The notes under the pieces: model-generated
The model's input: only the letters and a program-made list of their open reading frames with translations
The model's database searches: none
What the model was told of the DNA's origin: nothing
In this document: one piece after another, positions 5,090 to 5,764 of the stretch
Position numbering within the stretch: the stretch's first letter is position 1
Layout: every line of letters starts with the position of its first letter
Origin: Metabacillus rhizolycopersici
GTDB taxonomy: Bacteria > Bacillota > Bacilli > Bacillales > Bacillaceae
Length of the DNA: 5,764 nucleotides
NCBI RefSeq assembly: GCF_020075705.1
Contig: NZ_JAIQUM010000145.1
Span: 1 to 5,764, forward strand
Reading direction: 5' to 3'
Program-made: the position numbers and the translations under genes

Positions 5090-5122
5090 GAAAGATCCCC
5101 TAGCGCGCTTAGGGGATCTTTC
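5090..5122. terminator. Strong hairpin terminator, probably bidirectional
   Basis: GAAAGATCCCCTA (5090-5102) pairs perfectly with TAGGGGATCTTTC (5110-5122) around a seven-base loop. T-rich sequence follows on both strands: CGTTTATATTTTTG on plus, and TTCATTTAT on minus. It sits between the converging ribbon-helix-helix gene (plus) and a minus-strand remnant, so it probably ended both. Confidence 0.7.
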
Positions 5123-5139
5123 GTTTATATTTTTGTAGG

Positions 5140-5278
5140 TTATTCCTTATTTGATAAGATTTCAATCATCCTAATATACTTTCCGTTCAAAATAATCTTT
5201 ATATCGGTTGGTGTTTGTAAATAAAACAAGCAATTAGACCCTAGAGCCTTTATTTCATTTGTTTTTTAAAGTTTCCAT
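5140..5278 (-). pseudogene. Broken small gene, unrecognised, one-base frameshift
   Basis: On the minus strand a frame open from 5265 to TAA (5140-5142) reads NEIKALGSNCLFYLQTP, then a beta-like DIKIILNGKYIRMIEIL and a short charged tail. It has no in-frame start. An ATG at 5276-5278 begins METLKNK in another frame; removing one A from the six-A run (minus strand, 5262-5267) would join the two into a roughly 45-residue protein. There is no good ribosome binding site before that ATG. The terminator at 5090-5122 lies downstream, as expected for a real transcription unit. The family is unknown. It may be a relic, or intact in the living cell if the run length is an assembly error. Confidence 0.4.
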
Positions 5279-5310
5279 TTATATTAAAAAAGCTTTTTTG
5301 TTTAAAATAA

Positions 5311-5484
5311 TTATTTTTTCAAATTATCATAGTTGCACTTTCTGGTTTAACAGTTGCTAACTACTACTTCAATGCAACGCCAGGTAGTGCTAAACCTCCT
5401 ATAGGAGATACAGTATTGTATGCTCAACTTCTAAGATTGTTCGGACAGGATAATCAATTACTTCAGAAATATACTTTTGAATAA
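5311..5484 (+). pseudogene. Remnant of a small membrane or secreted protein gene, unrecognised
   Basis: A frame open from 5311 to TAA at 5482-5484 (57 codons) has no usable start codon but reads like protein. A hydrophobic run, QIIIVALSGLTVANYYF, leads to an extracellular-looking part with ATPGSAKPPIGDT, then a Leu/Gln-rich helix (LYAQLLRLFGQDNQLLQKY). Removing one T from the six-T run at 5314-5319 joins it to an upstream frame reading IKKAFLFKIII, which makes a classic lysine-plus-hydrophobic signal peptide or anchor of about 25 residues. Even then no ATG or ribosome binding site is found, so the 5' end is missing or altered. A hairpin follows at 5489-5509. Family not recognised. Confidence 0.4.
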
Positions 5485-5488
5485 AAAG

Positions 5489-5509
5489 ACCGAACTCTTT
5501 AAGTTCGGT
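5489..5509 (-). terminator. Hairpin with U-tail on the minus strand
   Basis: ACCGAACT (5489-5496) pairs with AGTTCGGT (5502-5509) around a five-base loop. Read on the minus strand it is followed by CTTTTTATT, a good terminator tail. On the plus strand it lacks a T-run but could still end the transcript of the remnant just upstream. On minus it would stop transcription leaving the insertion sequence. Confidence 0.6.
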
Positions 5510-5637
5510 GATATTGGGACAAATGCAGGGGGGAATACATTTGTATTTTTAGTGTTACTTAGATTAAGAGAATTTATACATAAAAATAAATTAAGTGTGA
5601 ACTTTAACAAATCACTCAAAATAAGGGAATTAATGTT

Positions 5638-5662
5638 TGGAATGTCAACACTAAACTGGACA
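5638..5662. repeat. Terminal inverted repeat of the IS3-family element
   Basis: The segment begins TGGAATGTCAACACT and ends with CTGGACA just outside the transposase stop codon. Starting with TG and carrying a TGGACA block about 20 bases in recalls ends of IS3-group elements. The matching left repeat is outside the window. Confidence 0.55.
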
Positions 5663-5666
5663 AAAC

Positions 5667-5764
5667 TTATAAGGGCTGTTGTTTAAATTCAACAGGCGTT
5701 AAATAGTCTAATGTTCCGTGAATTCGAATGTTATTGAACCAATGTACATAATCATTAAGTTCAA
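5667..5764 (-). CDS. IS3-family transposase (OrfB), C-terminal end only
   Basis: The last 31 codons of a DDE transposase are visible on the minus strand, with the stop at 5667-5669. The segment YVHWFNNIRIH followed by LDYLTPVEF matches the conserved C-terminal signature of the IS3-family integrase domain (Y-x-x-x-F/Y-N-x-x-R-x-H, then Y-x-x-P-x-E/Y). The catalytic Asp and Glu residues lie further upstream, outside the window, so activity cannot be judged. In IS3 elements this product is usually made as an OrfAB fusion by programmed frameshifting. The gene ends within about 30 bases of the element terminus, as usual. Confidence 0.9.
   Translation of the reverse strand, partial: ELNDYVHWFNNIRIHGTLDYLTPVEFKQQPL

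Larger units (their letters stand above)
5638..5764 (-). mobile_element. IS3-family insertion sequence, one end only, continues past the window
   Basis: The 3' end of an IS3-family transposase gene reads leftward, and beyond its stop lies a TG-starting terminal sequence. The element boundary is most likely at 5638 (TGGAATGTCAACAC...), with 5634 (TGTTTGG) a second possibility. The other terminus and the rest of the transposase lie beyond 5764. A target duplication cannot be checked from one end. Confidence 0.75.

Noticed and set aside
5477..5686. 69-residue plus-strand reading frame starting TTG
   Set aside because: It begins inside the preceding remnant, runs through a hairpin and across the insertion sequence boundary, and ends antisense to the transposase gene. 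No ribosome binding site. I cannot exclude that 5510-5637 holds a piece of an older gene.
1..5764. CRISPR array, tRNA or rRNA genes
   Set aside because: No regularly spaced repeats of CRISPR type, no cloverleaf or conserved rRNA segments seen on either strand.

Overview
The window looks like DNA from a low-GC Gram-positive bacterium of the Bacillaceae. The support is AT-rich sequence, strong AAGGAGG-type ribosome binding sites, TTG as a possible start, a UvrX-type Y-family polymerase followed by a YolD-like gene, many U-tailed hairpins and an IS3-family transposase end. The arrangement (two solid gene blocks, then long gene-poor DNA with small genes, gene remnants and an insertion sequence) suggests an accessory or degrading region of a chromosome or a large plasmid. 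The sequence alone does not decide which.

Region 1 (1-1778): a compact plus-strand operon. A small unrecognised gene, whose start may lie outside the window, leads into a translesion DNA polymerase of the UvrX type. Its stop overlaps the start of a YolD-like gene. This polymerase/YolD pairing is a recurrent DNA-damage cassette in Bacillus.

Region 2 (1770-2706): a minus-strand remnant lies tail-to-tail with the YolD gene. Then comes a 68-residue acidic orphan protein behind a near-perfect ribosome binding site, and a compound inverted-repeat element built around a bidirectional terminator.

Region 3 (2707-3774): one intact gene for a sulfite-oxidase-family molybdenum enzyme with no signal peptide and no heme domain. 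No cofactor or partner gene is in the window.

Region 4 (3775-5764): gene-poor DNA. It holds several hairpins, a possible independent promoter and terminator unit for a very short RNA (4239-4357), a cluster of dyads upstream of a 58-residue protein that may be a diverged Spo0E-like protein, and a ribbon-helix-helix-like protein whose 5' end appears frameshifted. Two further broken small genes follow around 5140-5484. The window ends in the 3' end of an IS3-family element read on the minus strand. Four small reading frames here and in region 2 can each be restored by a one-base or one-dinucleotide change in a short simple-sequence run, which points to decay or to assembly errors.

No defence system, CRISPR array, tRNA or rRNA is visible. 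The most interesting leads are the promoter/short-RNA unit, the dyad cluster with its small protein, the compound inverted repeat and the orphan molybdoenzyme.
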